This document shows positions 63,876 through 64,000 of a stretch of DNA of 64,000 bases, in pieces. The DNA is taken from assembly GCA_009746045.1 (NCBI GenBank), contig RPFO01000253.1:1748888-1812887 (forward strand), read 5' to 3'. The stretch comes from Mesostigma viride (Eukaryota; Streptophyta; Mesostigmatophyceae; Mesostigmatales; Mesostigmataceae). Under the pieces are notes generated by a model that was given only the letters and a program-made list of their open reading frames with translations, searched no databases and was not told where the DNA came from. Position numbers and translations under genes: made by a program. Position 1 is the stretch's first letter. Each line of letters starts with the position of its first letter.

Positions 63876-64000
63876 CCAGGGGGCCATGGGCACCTCTGTA
63901 AAGAGGGTCAGGGGGGAAGAGAGGGAGGAGGAGGATAGGGAGAGGGAAGACAGGAGCAAGAGACCTGTCACTATGGCAGAAGTCAAGTCCCTGCTGGGAC

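Larger units (their letters stand above)
59544..64000 (+). repeat. Tandem duplication unit 2 (runs off the window)
   Basis: Begins with the viral segment (59544-60972, offset 5906 from unit 1) and continues with the second element copy to the window edge. Confidence 0.85.
60973..64000 (+). mobile_element. Gag-integrase retroelement, copy 2, cut by window edge
   Basis: Corresponds to 55067-58094 of copy 1 but with several substitutions and indels, for example a 9-base insertion GGAGGGCAC at about 61552 and a missing T in the gag at about 63757. Whether it is complete beyond 64000 cannot be seen. Confidence 0.75.

Noticed and set aside
1-64000. tRNA or rRNA genes
   Set aside because: No cloverleaf with a TTCRANY loop or rRNA core sequence was seen on either strand by reading; a tRNA scan was not possible.

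Overview
The window looks like a stretch of large double-stranded DNA virus genome (Nucleocytoviricota-like) that carries several eukaryotic LTR retrotransposons. The simplest reading is an endogenous giant virus in a eukaryotic host, perhaps an alga; host and viral order are inference. Supporting features: intronless GC-rich genes packed a few bases apart on both strands, many short proteins with one membrane segment, a DUF5767-like protein, a Bro-N-like protein, an MSV199/PD-(D/E)XK-like protein, two SprT-like metalloproteases, an F-box-like protein, a 2OG-Fe(II) oxygenase, a repetitive fibre with LamG-like domains, and a short TATA motif directly before many start codons. No major capsid protein, DNA polymerase, packaging ATPase, tRNA or rRNA was recognised, so the lineage stays open.

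Layout. 1-16055: about twenty viral genes. 16056-25284: a tandem pair of gag-protease-only copia-like elements sharing their middle LTR (unit 4242 bp). 25623-30136: a second gag-protease-only element. These two insertions break one viral membrane-protein gene into three pieces (30346-30137, 25622-25285, 16055-15967). 30372-35089: a fibre module and small virion-like proteins. 35390-41461: a third element with gag, integrase, a protease-like domain, reverse transcriptase and RNase H, inserted in another viral gene (41801-41462 plus 35389-35095). 41878-55066: a viral block with a 1303-residue IS630/mariner-like transposase, small membrane proteins, an acidic tail protein and two tandem paralogues. 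55067-59543: a truncated relative of the third element. From 59544 the last viral segment (53638-55066) and its element are repeated, and the second element copy runs off the right edge.

How the genes fit together. Most recognisable viral genes look structural (fibre, membrane-anchored proteins, abundant-protein candidates) or DNA/protein-handling (nuclease-like, SprT-like, F-box-like), as in a late gene cluster. Several are damaged: three are split by retroelements or in-frame stops, and at least two carry one-base shifts in runs of 8-9 C/G. LTR pairs differ by 0-1 base, so the transposition is recent. Retroelements in viral genes on both strands, next to many intact viral frames, suggest an integrated viral locus that is no longer selected for infectivity. 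Consensus indel error in homopolymers is the main competing explanation for the frameshifts.
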